Below, piece after piece: positions 18,271 through 32,919 of a DNA stretch of 64,000 nt. A program made the position numbers and the translations under genes. The stretch's first letter is position 1, and the number at the start of each line of letters is the position of its first letter. This DNA is from Acarospora socialis. Its lineage: Eukaryota; Ascomycota; Lecanoromycetes; Acarosporales; Acarosporaceae. A model generated the notes under the pieces. The model was not told where the DNA came from, ran no database searches, and saw only the letters and a list, made by a program, of their open reading frames with translations. The stretch is taken from assembly GCA_025617375.2 (NCBI GenBank), contig JAMYGW020000014.1:1-64000 (forward strand), written 5' to 3'.

Positions 18271-19391
18271 TGATTTAACAATCACTCTAATTATGACTAC
18301 AATTCAGAAATATGATGAGATTCACAAACATATAAATTACAGAGTCAGAAAGTAATTCTGAATATTGCTTAGATAAAAAAACTGTATTAAGATTTAATGA
18401 AATGAATTGAACAGCAGATGAAATGAATGATAGAGACAAAATTATTTAAAAAAGAAAAAAAGATATACTTGAGAACAGACAACATATGAATCAAAGAAAG
18501 AAGTAAGAAACTGAAAAATAAAAGCATTAAATTATTCAAGATTATACAGAATATTAAAGAGTTAAGCTATGAGCTAAACTTACTCAAGAAAATGAAAATA
18601 CACTCAGTATTTTATGCATTTATGTTACAGCACTGCAATCAGTTCATATCACTTCAAATCACTGAAATGTTTATTGAACTCAATAAAGAATATGAAGTTG
18701 AGAACATTTTAGAAAAAAGAATGATTAAAGAAAAAAATCACTATCTTGTGAGATAAAAAGATTACAATATCTCAAAAAACATTTAAAAACTTAAGAAAAA
18801 TCTTCAGAACTGTGTGAAAACACTTCAGTATTTTAAAAAAAGATGATGATAGAATTTCAGAAGAATGACAACATTAAATTTATAAATTAATTTATGTTTT
18901 ATTTAATTAAAGAATTTACTTCATTCTTCATCTCATCATTATCACTATTAAGTTTGACAGCAATACACTGAATTTTTTGAAAGATTTAAAATTTATTCTG
19001 CTTTATTGTTGTGTAAAGATGCAGAATTTTAAAATTTAAATTTTAAAGAATCTTGAGCTGAGCAGTGTGCTCAGTCTTAACTTTGTCAAACTAAGACATA
19101 AACTTTTTGTGAACTCAGTTCAACAATTTAAAAAATACTGAAATACAGAAACAGTCACAATAAGTATACTCAGTGCATTTAAAAGTATTTGTTATTTGAA
19201 CACAGAAAATGTCACAATGATAACAATGCTCACAAGTAAGTAAAAAGATAACATCATACTGAGTGATGATTTTTGCAAGCACAAAATAATTTTTGAATTT
19301 GTTAAGCATTCTAAATAACAAACAACAGTCAGAATATATACTTTTACTTAAATAAACATTAGAAATTAGATGTTTGAAAAGAAAAAAATGA
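18271..19391 (+). mobile_element. Gypsy 3' fragment: integrase end and chromodomain
   Basis: This matches 32500-33608 of the element at 27.8 kb. It encodes the degraded C-terminal integrase region and a chromodomain-like stretch ('EYEVENILEKRMI...HYLV' at about 18690-18760). The conserved Trp of the chromodomain is lost. A polypurine tract, GAAAAGAAAAAAATGA (19376-19391), precedes the 3' LTR. The rest of the element is missing upstream. Confidence 0.75.
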
Positions 19392-19731
19392 TGTTATAAT
19401 TATATTACAAAGAATATGAACAGTTCTGAGTATATAATCAAAAAAGTATACATACAGACATGAAATAATGAGCATAAAACTTAACAAAGCATGCAATAGT
19501 GTTAGAGATACTATCAGAACAAAAAACACAAAAGTGTGTTGAGTATGATAAGTATGTTGATTCTATATAGTAGAATTGATTTTTTTATAAAATTAATTGT
19601 ATTTAATTTAATTAACATTAATTACAATAAAGTGTTTACTCAACATCACTGTATCAAAGAACTCTTATATTAACAAGATTAAACATCTTAACTTTAACAT
19701 ATCTGAGAAATCTCAGATCTAAAATATAACA
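19392..19731 (+). repeat. 3' LTR, plus-strand gypsy fragment
   Basis: A 340-bp LTR from TGTTATAATTATATTAC to AAAATATAACA. It is adjacent to the polypurine tract. It is the same subfamily as 2926-3254 (reverse complement). The next base-level similarity after 19734 is to an integrase fragment in the opposite orientation. Confidence 0.75.
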
Positions 19732-19734
19732 ATA

Positions 19735-22700
19735 GTAATTAACTTTTATAATGCATTTGATGTGTTCAATTATGTTATTTTGTCATATTATTTATTTTAA
19801 TTGATCTTATTTCTTCAGCATGAATCATACACAGTGATTATCTTAATAATTTAATTTCTAAAATGACTAATATTACATTTTCTTTGCACAAGATCTTCTG
19901 TGCATTTAACTTTTAAATGTTTACTGATTTTATTATAGTAACACATTATAATAAGTTTTTTATCTATTAAGAGAGCTTACTTCATCTTATATGTTGCTGC
20001 TAAGTTCTTGATGAGAATTTCTTTGTTGTTTTTGCTAAAAATTTCAACATATATTATTTGTATATCATTGTGATCAGATTGTCTGCTCAAGATATTTGCT
20101 TTGTTATTTTTATTACTTTTCTTATAATAAATTTGAAATTCATAATCTATCAACTGCTTCACTCAACAAATCTGTTATCAATTAAGTTGCTTTGTTGTTG
20201 CAAAGTTTCTCAAATTCTTGTGATTCATATAGATCTGAATTGACTTGCTTATTTTTGCAAGATAAAATCTTCAATCTTGTAGTACTTTCACTATTGCAAA
20301 AAGTTTCTTTTCATAAATCTTATATCTTTTCTTGAGTTCTGACAGTTTTTTAAATCTATATATTATGAGTTTTTTTTGCTCATTTTTGATCTAGTATAAT
20401 CATGTGTTTACTGCAAAGTTTAAAACATCAGTTTTCAGTATCTTTTCACATGCTAATTGAGATATTATGAGATGAGCTGTTTCATTAAGACTTTTTTTAA
20501 TGTATAAAATGTTTATTCTTACTTCTCATCTCAATATCATCTTTTTTCTTTTCATATTAGTTGCATAAGAAATTCTGTAATTCTTGTATAATTTAATATG
20601 AACTTTTAATAATAGTTTATTAAATTTTAGAAATGTCTGTACTTTCTTAACTTATATTAATGTTAATTAGTATTTAACTGTCACTGTTTTTTTTGAGTTT
20701 TTCTCAATGTATTTAAATCAAATTATATACTTTAAAAATTTTACTTTCTAAGTTTTAAATTCACTTTTTGATTCTTTCATGTACAAAGTTCTTTCTTTAA
20801 TCTATTTTAATATTTTGTGTACATATTTACAATACTTTTTAAGATTCTCTGAGTATATCAGAATATTGTTAAGATACATGATTATAAAGTTATTAAAATA
20901 TTCTCTTAACATATCATTAATTAATTTCTAAAAGATGACAGAGACATTTTTAAACTTAAATAACATAATAATATATTCATAGTGTCTGTATCTTGTTCAA
21001 AATGTCATTTTTCATTTCTTGCTTTTCTTCATTTTCACTTAATAATAGATGTTCTTGAGATTTAAGCTCATAAATTACTTCACTTTGTTTAACTAATCTT
21101 GTAATTCTTTTATTAATGATAAAAGATAACTATCTTGTTTAATTATGTTGTTCAGTTATTGATAATTGACATACAATTTTTTTTGTCATTCTTTTTCAAA
21201 ACAAACAGAATTGAGTATTCTGTTGATGATTTTGATGATTTTATGAATTTTCTCTTTAAATTCTCATCAAGTTAGTTTCAAATTATCTTGAGTTGATCTT
21301 CACTTATTAAGTATATCAGTATTTACTTAAATTGTTTTCTTTTCAATAGCAGTATTTCATGATTTTGAAACTTATATTTCAGTAAGCACATCTTTAATAT
21401 TTTTGAGATCTTATATGTGTGTTTTATAGTGTATATTTTGCTCATACTTTAATTAATCTGTAAGTTTCAGTTTCTCAAACATAATATTTTAAATATTATA
21501 CTGTACTTATTTGTTCTGAGTACATTTAATATTATTTTTTAATGTTGTTTACTGATATCTGTGATGATATGTACTTATTTATTGATGAGTTTGATAATTC
21601 TATTTACTATATGTACTCTTGTTAAATACAGCACTCATATAGTTTTGAGTTTTAGTTTTCAAACTAGTTTCTTCAAAATATAATTGTTTATTGTTTCTAA
21701 ATCTATCAGAACATTGATGATTTTTAATAGTTGATTTTCTTGATTAATGTTTATTTAAATTATGAGTTTATCTTTTTCATTTTTTACATGAGACATACAA
21801 AGCTTCTTATTTTCTAGTTTTGTTGAGAAAGCTTTTCATTTTTTAACTTGTTCAATTGCTTGATGTCAACTTATCTTCAAAGTTCTTAAAATCATTGTGA
21901 TTCTCTTTTAATCATAAGATTTGTATACTTTAAACTGTGCTGCTCAATATGTTTTTTTAAGTGTAATTAAAGTTTATATTAATTATACTTTTCTGTAACT
22001 GACTCTCAAAAACTTTTATTTTTTATAGAAATTCAAGTAATATATATTCTTTGTTGAAGATTCATCTATCTTTATTTTGTGTAATATATTCTTCAGATAA
22101 GTATATTTCTACTTTGTAATTTTTTGTTTTTTAAATAAGAAATCTCAGCATTGATTTGTGTTTAATAACTATTTACACATTTATTATTAAATTATTAAAT
22201 TCTTTACATATCTCTGCTTTCTGTTCTAGAGCTTGTAACTTTTTAAGTTTTTTTTTTAATATTATTTTGCTGTACTGTATTACTTTCTTTTGAGTATTTA
22301 GATTTTTGTTGATTTTAGTTTGATATTTCTTTGAAAACTTAATTTCAACATTATTCAAACTTTCTTCTATAAGTGTGTTGTCATCAGAGAATATTTATGA
22401 TTTATTAATTTAAAATTCACAATTATTGATTTTATTAATGTTGTTATCAAGAGTATTATCTTTATTCTTAGCATTAAGAACATTTTTCTTGATATATTTT
22501 TTCTTAAAAATAATTAATTCTTTCTTGTAAGTTAATCAATCTATCATATTATATTCACATATTATTGTAACAGACTGTTTAACTAAAAGTGTTGTACACT
22601 ATATATATATTTTTCTTGACTATTATTGCTGCTTTTTTTCTTTTTATTCAAGACTTTTTGCAGTTTATTGTTATATAATTAAGTTTTTAACAGTTATAAC

Positions 22701-23572
22701 ATGTTCATGTCTCATTTCACAATGTTTAAAACTCATAAAATTGTTTCTTCTAATATTCAGACTTCATTTGTTTAATTTTTTATAACTTTTAATAATGCTT
22801 TTCAATCACATTGAGATTCATAGAGTTGTATTCTTTATGCAGTACAAATAATATAAATTATTGTAATCAGATTTTAAAACTTTCTTTTAAAATCTGTTTT
22901 TTCTTAAGTATCTGATATTCTGCTTGCTTTATTCATCATTTTTATTGATAATTATTGATGTTGATAAAGATGTTAATTATTTTTTACAAAGTGTTTAATT
23001 GATTTGCTCAAGCTATTTTGTCTTTAATAGTCTTGTGAAGTTCTATGTAATACATTAATATTAAAATATTATTATTTCAATTTATTAAAGCTGTAATTCT
23101 CTAAAACTTTGCTGCATACTTAATTGTTGATTTTTTCATTTTCAAAATATAAAGTTATTTTTTCACTGTTCATTTCTCATTAACTACTTTAAAAACTCAT
23201 TTTAGTTCTTTTTTGAATTTCTTGTAGTCAGAGAAGATAAATTTTCTGTTTGTTTGTTGTTTTATTGTTGTTATTTTGAGAAATTTATACAGCTTAAGAT
23301 TAACTCAGTTAAAGACTACATTCTTTATGTATAATACAGTGAAGAAACTCTTGTTCATTTTAAATTTGAATTTGTTTTGATTAAATTCAATGTATAATTC
23401 AAACTTAATCAAAAATGCTCACAACTTTTCTCTTTTATCAATAAACACATCAGATGATAGAATCTTTGATGCATTAATTATTTGCTGAAAATTTTAAGTG
23501 TTAACTTAACTTCTTAAAGATGACTTCTGTACTGTAAAAGTGATCATTTTTATATTATAAAAGTATTCAAAG
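19735..23572 (-). mobile_element. Degraded minus-strand gypsy element, integrase to gag
   Basis: This is collinear in reverse complement with 28124 to about 32100 of the 27.8-kb element: integrase (about 19735-20000), RNase H/RT (about 20000-21250), protease (about 21300-21700) and gag (about 21800-23572). It is more decayed than 3255-7209; many CA and TG pairs have also become TA. The 3' end (most of integrase, the chromodomain and the 3' LTR) is missing, cut at 19734. All frames are broken. Confidence 0.75.
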
Positions 23573-23932
23573 TATTATGTTTTAGATCTGAGTTTTTTCA
23601 AATATGTTAAAACTAAAATATTATTCTTATTGATATAAAAGTTCTCTGATACAGTGATATTGAATAAATATTTTATTGTAATTAAAAGTTAAATTAAACA
23701 CAATTCTTTTCATAAAAAAAAATAACTGTGTCTATATACTGAGTTTGCTTGCTGATCTCATTATCAAGTTTGTTAAAATAATTTGTTTATGTATTTTATT
23801 GAGCTTACTTGTCAAGTTCATTTTCAAACATATTAAGATATCATATAACTGCTGTTTAAACTTTTTTTAAATATACACTTTTTACATATATGTATTAATC
23901 TACTTTAAGCTTCTTCTGATCTGATTGTAATA
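23573..23932 (-). repeat. 5' LTR of the 19.7-23.9 kb element
   Basis: A 360-bp LTR. On the minus strand it begins TATTACAATCAGATCAG (from TGTTACAATC) and ends CATAATA. The internal core with AACACAATTCTTTTCATAA on the plus strand marks the same stem-loop region as in the other LTRs. Confidence 0.7.
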
Positions 23933-26900
23933 AGAAAATTAAGCAAAATTATAAGTAATAATAAAATATAAATAATATATTGTAAAAGATTACAAAAACA
24001 TATATTATTATATTTTTTGAAAGTATGCAATTAAGATATTGTACATTAAATTTTAATTAATATTAAATTTAGATATTAATTTAATCTGTATTTATGTTAA
24101 TTGTATTATAATATAAATAAAAAGTATGAAATTAATCAAGATATATATAATTAAATAAAATTTATATGTTAAAAAACATTTAACTTTACAACAGTAATGT
24201 TATCAGTAAATTAATTATAGTTAAATAATGAAATTTATGTGTACTTTTTATTTAAGATTTTTTTTAATAATTTTTTTAAATTTATTATTTTACTATTATT
24301 TTAATTAAATATATATAATTTTATTATCTTATTAAGAAATATAGTTCTTAAACAACATAAGAAAAATTTATATCAATTAATAAATAATTATTTAAATTAT
24401 TTAAAATAATTGAATAAAATTTATTAAATTTAAGAAAAAATTCTGAGATAAAAATTTTTTGATAAGTTTTATTTTTATGTAATTTGATATTTAATTATTT
24501 TTAAATTATATAATAATACTTAATAATCTCAAACTCAGTAATGTTTTAATATTATATAATAAAAATATTTTATTTTTTAATAATATCTTATAATATAAAT
24601 AAATTTATGTTATAGATAAAATATAATCTCATTATTTTAATTTTAATTTTCAAACATAATTTATTAAATTATTTATTAATTTTATTATTATAATAATTTG
24701 ATGAATTGAATTATTATAAAAAAAATAATTTATATAAATATATAAATAGAACTTTTTATGATTAAATATTTAATAATTATGATTTTTATTTACTTATATA
24801 ATAATACTGATAGTTTAGTATTAAATTAAAAATTTTAAATTATAAAAAAAAGTTTTTTTATTTGAAATCTTTACTGAATTTATTTAATATATTTATATTT
24901 ATAAACATTATTAATAAATATTAAATTTAAAAAAAAAATATTATAAAAATGATTAAAATGAAATATAATTTTATATATTTTATATTTTAATATTTTAATT
25001 AATATAAATATTATAATAAAATTAAAATCTTAATTATAACTTAGGTGACTTCTAATTAATATATGAAATTATAATATATATTAATAATATTTTTATAAAT
25101 ATATTGTTTAAAATAATAAATAATACTTTAAATATTTAATTATTATTAAATTTAAATTTTGAACATAAATGATTTATATAAATTAAAAAATATTTAATAT
25201 ATCTTGTTTTATAATATATTGAAATTTTTAAATTTTAATAATCAATTAAGTTTAAGAAAATTTAAATATAATTTAGTAAATCTTATTAAATTTCATTTAA
25301 AATAAAAATAATAATAACTTTTTTTATAATCTCTAATTAATATTTTATTTTTATAATATTTTATTAGATTAATAATTTAATTATTAAATTTTATTTTTTA
25401 TTTTATATTTTTATTGATATTATTATGTTTAATCTTTATAAAATATATTTAGATATATCTAATAAAATTATAAATATAAATTATAAATTATTTTAAATAA
25501 TTAAAAATTATAAATAAGATAAATTCAATAATATTTTAAAAAATAAAATTTAATAATTAAATTATTAATTTAATAAAATTTCATAAAAATAAAATATTTA
25601 TTTGATCTCAATATAGAGTTTAAAAATATCTTAATATTTAAAAAGATTTTTAAAATTAATGATATTAATAATACAAATTAATTATTTAATATTATTATTT
25701 AATTTCATAGTAATATAAATAAAATATTTTAATTAAAAATATATTACTTTAAAAAATATCTTAAATTTTTGATTAATTATAAAAAATATAATATAAATAT
25801 ATTATTAAATTATGATTAAAATAAATTATTTATTTTAAATATATATTTAATAAATTTTTTATAATAATATAAAATATAATTTTATATATTAACTATAATA
25901 TCTTTAATTTATATATAAATATTAATAATAAGATTGATAGAGAAAATAAAAGATATATAATATTATTAAAAATTATTTTTGATATATTTTAATTAAAATA
26001 AATTAAGTATAAAAGAATTTTAATTCTTTTAATATTAATTTACTTTATTAATTTTAAGAAATATATTTAATTAATTCAAAATTTATTGAAAAATTTAATG
26101 CTTTAATTCTTTTTATAATATAAATTAAAATTATGAAGAAATAGAGAAATATTCATGTTATATTGTTTTTTTAATAAGATATATATTATTAAAATTAACT
26201 ATAATTAATATAAATTTATTATTTTATTTATATTTAATATAGATTATTTAAATATTTTATTTAAATATTTTATTAATTAAATATATAAATATTAATAATT
26301 TCTGAAATTAATTTTATTCATAATAATAAATATAATTAAAATATTATATTTCTCAATAATTTTTAATATTAAAAGTTGTTTATTAAATATATAATTTATT
26401 TCATTGATTATATAAAATAAATCTTTATAATTTATATTAATTATAATTAATTTAATAATATATATTTTATTAAATAAATAATTAATAAATAATAATATAA
26501 ATATCTTATTATTTTTCAATATAAATCATAAAAAATTATTATATAGTAAATATAAATAGTAAATATAAAGAAATAATAATATTAATATAAAATTTAATTT
26601 AATAAATAAATTTAGATTTCAATTTTAAAAAATTATAATAATTAAAACTTGATTATTTTTTATTTTGATATTATTAATAAATTTTATATTAAAAGTTGTA
26701 AATATAAATAAGAATTTAAATAAATTAATATTAAAATATAATAAAATTATTAAAAATAGATTTTAAATTCTTAAAAAGAATTATAATTATGATTTAGTTT
26801 AAAAAAAATTATTTTGAAATAAAAAATCTTTTATAATTTATATGACTACATAAAAAACTTAAATAGATAATAATTTAAAAATAAAATTTAAATAATTTTT

Positions 26901-27793
26901 GATAATTATATTGTCATTAAAATTTTATTCACTACAAACATTAAAAAATATATTATTATTGATTTTAATAAATTAATTATTTAATTATTTAATTAATTTA
27001 ATTATTAATTGTACATCTGTTATATATAAAATTTAATATTTTATTTATTTAAATTTTTTTCTTCAAACTGTGTTTATCTAAGTTTTTTATGTAGTTATAT
27101 AAATTATAAAAGAGTTTTATTTATTATTTTATTTAAATATTAATAATAAAATTTGTTTAATAATTAATAATTAAATATTATTTTTAAGAATTTTTAAATA
27201 ATAAGTAGATAAATTTCAATATTTATCATTAAAAATAAATTATTAAAATGAATTTATAATAATATAAAATTAAAAAGATTATTAAATCAGATTAGATTAA
27301 AAAATTTTGATTTAATTTAATTTATGAATTAAATTTAATTTAAATTTGTGATTTTAATTTAATTTATAGATTATATTAAAGTTAAATTAAATCAGTATTG
27401 ATGATTTATATATATTAAATTTAATAAATTTAATGTATAATTTTAATAAAAACTTCAAATTAAGACTTAAAATATAATTTAAAATGAAATTTTAATATTA
27501 AATATAATATATATATTAACTTATAAGTTAAATTAAATCAGAAGTTTTGATCTGATCTATAAATTAAATTAAATTAATTTTAAAATTTTAATTTATTTTA
27601 TAAATCAAATTAAATCAGATTAGATTAAATTAAAATTAATTTAATTTAATGATTATTTTATATGAAATATAATAATATATAGATTATTTAATGATAAAAT
27701 AATACAATATATATTTATTGATGTCAAAATTAATCTTTGAAAAGTTTTATATATTAAAAAGTTTTATGTTTATAAATTTTCATTTAACTATAT
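23933..27793. other. Nearly C/G-free AT block
   Basis: A 3.9-kb block of almost pure A/T with no recognisable frame, RNA or LTR. Even CA and TG are scarce here. A single GG occurs at 25044-25045. From about 27280 to 27660 there are irregular repeats of ATTAAATTAAATCAGATTAG-like words; similar low-complexity sequence lies at 34290-34640 on the far side of the gypsy element. It is presumably the oldest mutated DNA and forms the insertion target of that element. Confidence 0.6.
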
Positions 27794-28123
27794 TATTACA
27801 ATCAAGTCAAAATGAACTTAAAACAGACTGATGTGTATATGCAGAGAGTGTATATTCAGAAAATATTTAAATAACAGTCATGTAACATCTTAACATGCTT
27901 AACAGTGAGCTTGATGAGCAAGCTGTCTTGATGAACTTAATGATGAGACTGATGAGCAGACTCAGTATATAGTCACAATTATTTTTTTTATGAAAACAAT
28001 TGTGTTCAACTTAAATAACAATCTAAAAGTTAAAGATCAGAATCATTTCAGATCAGTCATTATATTAATAAGTACAAACTTTTAGTTTTACATATCTGAG
28101 AAATCTCAGATTAAAACATTATA
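27794..28123 (+). repeat. 5' LTR of complete gypsy element
   Basis: 330 bp, TATTACAATCAAG (from TGTTATAATTAAG) to CATTATA. It aligns with the 3' LTR at 33609-33959. It lacks about 20 bp of a repeated AAGCTxAACAAGC-like stretch present in the 3' LTR. A stem-loop, CAATTAT...AACAATTG, lies around 27976-28002. Confidence 0.85.
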
Positions 28124-28151
28124 CTTTGAACATTCTTACAATATAACAAGT

Positions 28152-29900
28152 ATGATGTTTAACACACAGAAAAATGTCTTAATCTTGTTTTTGAAACAAA
28201 CTCAAGTAAACTTATCTCTATTATTTACTTCAGATAGAGTGACAGCACAATCAGTGATGATGTTGACTCAAGTGATACAACTATCTTTAAGCACATTTAA
28301 GATACAGATATCAGATATCTTTAATGAAGAATGAGAAAAGCTGCAAGTCTTTGTGACAAATTTTAATCTGTATATTGAATTCAATCAACTGAAGTTTCAA
28401 ATCAATCAAGAAAAGACACTATTTGCAACAATCTATCTTGTAAATGCAGTCTTCAATTGAGTTAATTTCAAACTGCATGAGTTTCTAGAAAAGAAGTACA
28501 AAGAATGTAATGCAGACATAAAGTTTATGTTTAATGACTATGAATAGTTTAAGAAAAAACTAAGAAAAGTCTTTGAGATAATTAATGAAAAAAGAACAAC
28601 AGAGAAATGAGTTTACATCTTGTGACAGAGTGAATCAGTGACAATATACATTACAGAATTTTAATGATTAGTGACACTTATCAGATAAAATAATGAAGCA
28701 CTTATTTATCAGTATTATTGTGAGTTAAAAAAATTCATTAAAGACAAAATAGCTCAAGCAAAACAATCAGACAATCTTTAGAGAATGATTAATTTGAGTA
28801 TTAATATTGACAGTTGTCAGTGAGAATGACAGATGAAACAAAAAAAATATCAAATATCATCTATAATAAAAGATCAAGAAGAAAACTTCTGATCATGAGT
28901 GAAGCAATATGTTTTATCAATAAGATATAGAAAAACAAATTCTATAAATCTCAATGCAATTGAAAAGTATCATTAAGTCATAAAAAACTAGATAAACAGA
29001 GTCTGAATGACAATCAGAGTGATTCACTAAGTCTCAGATGATACTGTGAAACAAAATACAAATGTATTATAACTGCAGAAAACTCAAACATCTAGTTCAA
29101 GAATGCAACAGATCTCAGATAAAAAGAAAGAACATTGCAGTGATAGTTAAGAAGAATATATGTGTAGTGCATAATACTTTTAACTGAATAATCTGTTACA
29201 ATGACATGTGCAGAGTATACATAAACACAAAAGATAAAGTTAAATGATACTCACAGAAGTCTAAAAAAAAAGACAAAGATGAATGTAACAGATCAATTTA
29301 CAAAAAAGAATTAGCTATTCTTACAAAAGAACATATCAAGAAAGACATTCTTAATACTGAGATCAAAGAGATTGATACTCAAGAAACTCAAATAGAAAAA
29401 AACTACAGTGATAGCATCTGACAAGTACTGAATTTGAATGTGAATCAGAAAGAAATCAACAAATAAGAAGTCAATATAAAGTTGAAGATAGCATATCAGC
29501 ACTCAGAAAATCAGCAGTGAGTGTTGTAAAAAGAAAAGCTTCAATTCAAGAAGCAAAAGCTTGAGCAAGAGATGCAAGCTTAAAAATGAGAAGCAAAGCA
29601 CAAAAGTGTGAAAGAACAAAAAACATATGATCAGCTAGATGAGCTGATAATAGCTGTTAAAGATGAATGTCTCAACAGTGACAACACAGTATTGTCAAAA
29701 TCTCTTGTTTAAAAAACAAAGAGTCACAAAGTTGAGATACACTTATCTGAAGAATATATTATGCAGAATAAAGACAGATGAATCTTCAGTGAAGAATATA
29801 TATCATTTGAATTTCTGCAAAGAGTAAAAGTCTTGAAGAGTCAGTTGCAAATGAAGTATAATCAGTATAAACTTTAACTACATTCAGAAAGACATATTGA
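28152..29900 (+). pseudogene. Degraded gag of complete gypsy element
   Basis: The capsid-like polyprotein region is readable only in short stretches (the first 60 codons from 28152 are open). A zinc knuckle remnant at 29062-29106 reads YNC...LKH...EC. The first Cys is Tyr and the usual Gly is Arg/Lys, both explained by G-to-A changes. A Lys/Glu/Gln-rich stretch follows, probably the gag-protease spacer. It is not functional. Confidence 0.7.
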
Positions 29901-30089
29901 GCAATATAATCTAAAATATGTGAATCTTGTGATCAGAAGAAAATCAAGATGATTTTAAAAACTTTGAAGATGAGCTGAACAATTAAATGAGTCAAAAAAT
30001 AAAAAGCTTTCTCAACAAGACTAGAGAACAAGAAACTAGTGACATTTCAAAGACAAGACAATGATCATCAGATATGAATTAAGATCATG

Positions 30090-31160
30090 ATTAATGAACA
30101 TCAAATTAATGCATTGATAGATTTTGAAGTAGATGATAACATTATGAGTTGAAAGATAGTTAATATGTTAAAATTAGTGACACAGCAAGTGTGCTATTCA
30201 TTTAACATATAAATGACAAATGAAGTCACTGAAAGAATTGACAAGAAAATCTGTGTGAAAGTTTCAATTCTTGAAAACTCACAAGAGATAATGTTTGATG
30301 TTATGAAATCAATTGAATATGATGTAATACTAGAAATGTCTTAACTATACAAAAAGAATTCAAAGATCAATTGAGTTACAAAAGAAATATGTGCAGTCAA
30401 AGACACATATGAAATCTCTGAACAATCAGATATGAACTTATTAGAATATAAGTTATGAAATCATAAAATACTGCTATTAAACAGAAAACAATTTAAGTGA
30501 ATGTCACTATACTCAATGAGTGAGAATCAACTCAAGAAAGTTAAAACTTATCTTGACAAGAATCTCAAGAGAGAATTCATAAAATCATTAAAGTCATCAA
30601 CAAAATATTCAATTCTGTTTATATCAAAGAAAAATGATCAGAAATGACTATGTGTCAATTACAGACAACTCAATGAGATAACTCATCAAGATAATTATTT
30701 TCTATCATTGATAAAAGAGTTACAAGATCAATTAAATAAGACTAAGTGATTCACAAGCTTAAATCTTAAAAATATTTACTATTGAGTCAGAATGAAAAAA
30801 GATAAAAAATGAAAAACAGCATTCTGAACAAGATACAGACATTATGAATACATTGTTATGTTATTTGAGTTGAAAAATGTTTCAGTCATCTTTCAGAGAC
30901 TAATTAATGATATATTGAGAAAATATCTTAATAATTTTATAATCATGTATCTTAATGATATTCTAATATACTCAGAAGATCTTGAGAAGCACTGTAAGCA
31001 TATGTGTAAAATATTGACAAGACTCAATGAGAAAGCTCTATACATGAAAAAGTTAAAAAGCAGATTTAAGATCAAGAAAATTAAGTTTTTAAACTATGTA
31101 ATTCAATCTGAACAGATCAAGAAGAATTTAAAAAAGATAGAAGCAGTCAAAAACTAATTA
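30090..31160 (+). pseudogene. Degraded protease and reverse transcriptase
   Basis: The protease start reads 'ALIDFEVDDN', where Ty3 proteases have ALIDSGAxxN, so the DSG active site is destroyed. RT motifs follow: 'LCVNYRQLNEIT', 'FTSLNLKN', 'HYEYIVMLFELKNVSVIFQRLIND' (matching the MPFGL-NAP-TFQ region) and YLNDILIYS in place of YLDDILIYS. The first active-site Asp is Asn, a G-to-A change. The longest open part is 30858-31157. Missense and stop changes are almost all transitions, which fits hypermutation. Confidence 0.8.
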
Positions 31161-31780
31161 ACATTAAAAAGAATCAAGAAAGTACAGATCTTTCTAGAGT
31201 TAATGAACTATTATTGAAAGTTTGTATCAAACTATGCAAGAATTGTGAAATCACTGATGTGTTTAACATGCAAGAGTGAAAAATAGCATTGAAATAAAGA
31301 GCAGAAAAATGCATTTCACATATTAAAGAGAAGTCTTAGTGAAATGACACATCTGAGAATACTCAATTCAATATGTAAAAAGACACTGAAAACTAATGCT
31401 TCAGATTTCACAATGAGAGCATATTTGTATCAGATTGAGAATGAGCAACAAAAATTCATAGCATATCAATCTAGAAAGTTATCAGAACTCAAGAAAAGAT
31501 ATGAGATTCATAATAAGAAACTTCTTGCAATAGTGAAAGCACTGCAAGACTGAAGATCTTATTTTGTAAAAACAAGCAAGTCAATTCAGATCTATATAGA
31601 TCACAGAAATTTGAGAAACTTTGCAACAACAAAGCAACTCAATCAACAACAGATTTATTGAGTGAAGCAATTAGCAGACTATGAATTTCAGATTTATTAC
31701 AAGAGAAATAATGAGAATAATAAGACAAATGTCTTAAGTAAACAATTTAATCATGAAGATATACAGACAAAGATGACAAT
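31161..31780 (+). pseudogene. Degraded RT connection and RNase H
   Basis: This includes 'NYY*KFVSNYA' (normally NFYRRFI), the open stretch 31344-31553 with 'ASDFTMRAYLYQIEN', 'YQSRKLSELKKRYE' and 'LLAIVKALQD', followed by TGA for Trp in 'QD*RSYF', then 'IYIDHRNLRNF' and '*VKQLADYEFQIYYK'. The Asp in ASDF and the IDHRNL Asp are retained. Every stop in these motifs sits where gypsy RNase H has Trp or Arg. Confidence 0.75.
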
Positions 31781-31799
31781 AAAGTTCTCATGAAGAACT

Positions 31800-32580
31800 T
31801 AGCAGCAACATACAAGATGAAGCAAGCTTTCTTAACAAACAAAAAACTCATTAAAATATATCATTACAGCAGAACTGAAGAACATCTAGAAGTTAAATGC
31901 ATTGAGAATTTAGTGCAAAGAAAACACAACATTAATAATCTTAGAAATTGAATCATCAGAATAATTGCTGTGTGCAATTCATGCTGAAGAAATAAAATCA
32001 GTTAAGATAAAAGATACAATGAAATAACATGATTGAATGCATTAAATACATCATGAAAGTCAGTTATCATGAACTTCATTATGAAGCTATCATCATCAAG
32101 AAACTCAGCATGAAGAGTGAAATTCAATAGCATATTGATCATAGTGAACAGATTGATTAAGTATATGATGTTTATTTCATTCAAAGAAATCACAACAGCA
32201 TCAGTATTGACACACACCATACTGCAAGAATTGATTAACAATTACAGACTATTAAAGAAATTTATCACTGATAGAGACAAGCTGTTTACAAGCAAGTTTT
32301 GAGAAACACTCACAGCAAAACTCAAAATAAAACACAAGATGTTGACAGCATATCATCTGCAGACAGACAAGCAAAGTAAATGAATGAATCAGACAGTAAA
32401 AATATACTTAAGACACTATGTCAACAAAAGTTAAAACAACTGAGTATGACTGTTGTTAATGACACAGTTTGCATACAACAACACAAGAAACAAAATCACA
32501 AGAAAAACATCTTTCTATGTGAACTATAACTACAACTCAAAGATATAATGAGATTTCAAAGAACACAGATCACAGAGTCA
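31800..32580 (+). pseudogene. Degraded integrase
   Basis: The zinc-binding region has decayed. The core retains 'KFNSILIIVNRLIKY' and 'FITDRDKLFTSKF' (second catalytic Asp), then 'ETLTAKLKIKHKMLTAYH...QTD' and '*MNQTV'. The first core Asp is Asn ('IMNFI'). The stop before MNQ lies at the Arg of the usual ERxNQ motif, so it derives from CGA-to-TGA. Part of this (32117-32302) is open. Confidence 0.75.
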
Positions 32581-32919
32581 AAGAATAATTTTAGATATCA
32601 CTTAGATGAAAAAACTGCATTGAGATTTAACAAAATGAATTGAACAGCAGACAGAACAAACAACAAGAGCAAAATTATTTAAAGAAGAAAAAAAAATATA
32701 TCTAAGAAAAAACAACATAAAAATCAAGAAAAAAAGCAAGAAGCTGAAGAATAAGAGCATTGAATCATTCAAGATTAAATGAAACATTAAAAAGTTAAGC
32801 TATGAGCTAAACTTACTCAAGAAAATGAGAATACACTCAGTATTTTATGCATTCATACTACAGCACTGCAATCAGTTCATATTACTTCAAATCATCAAAA
32901 TATCTGTTGAACTCAATAA

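Noticed and set aside
26292-26519. 75-codon open frame in the AT block
   Set aside because: Composed almost only of Ile, Asn, Lys, Leu, Phe and Tyr, as expected from random A/T sequence; no conserved motif and no neighbouring signals.
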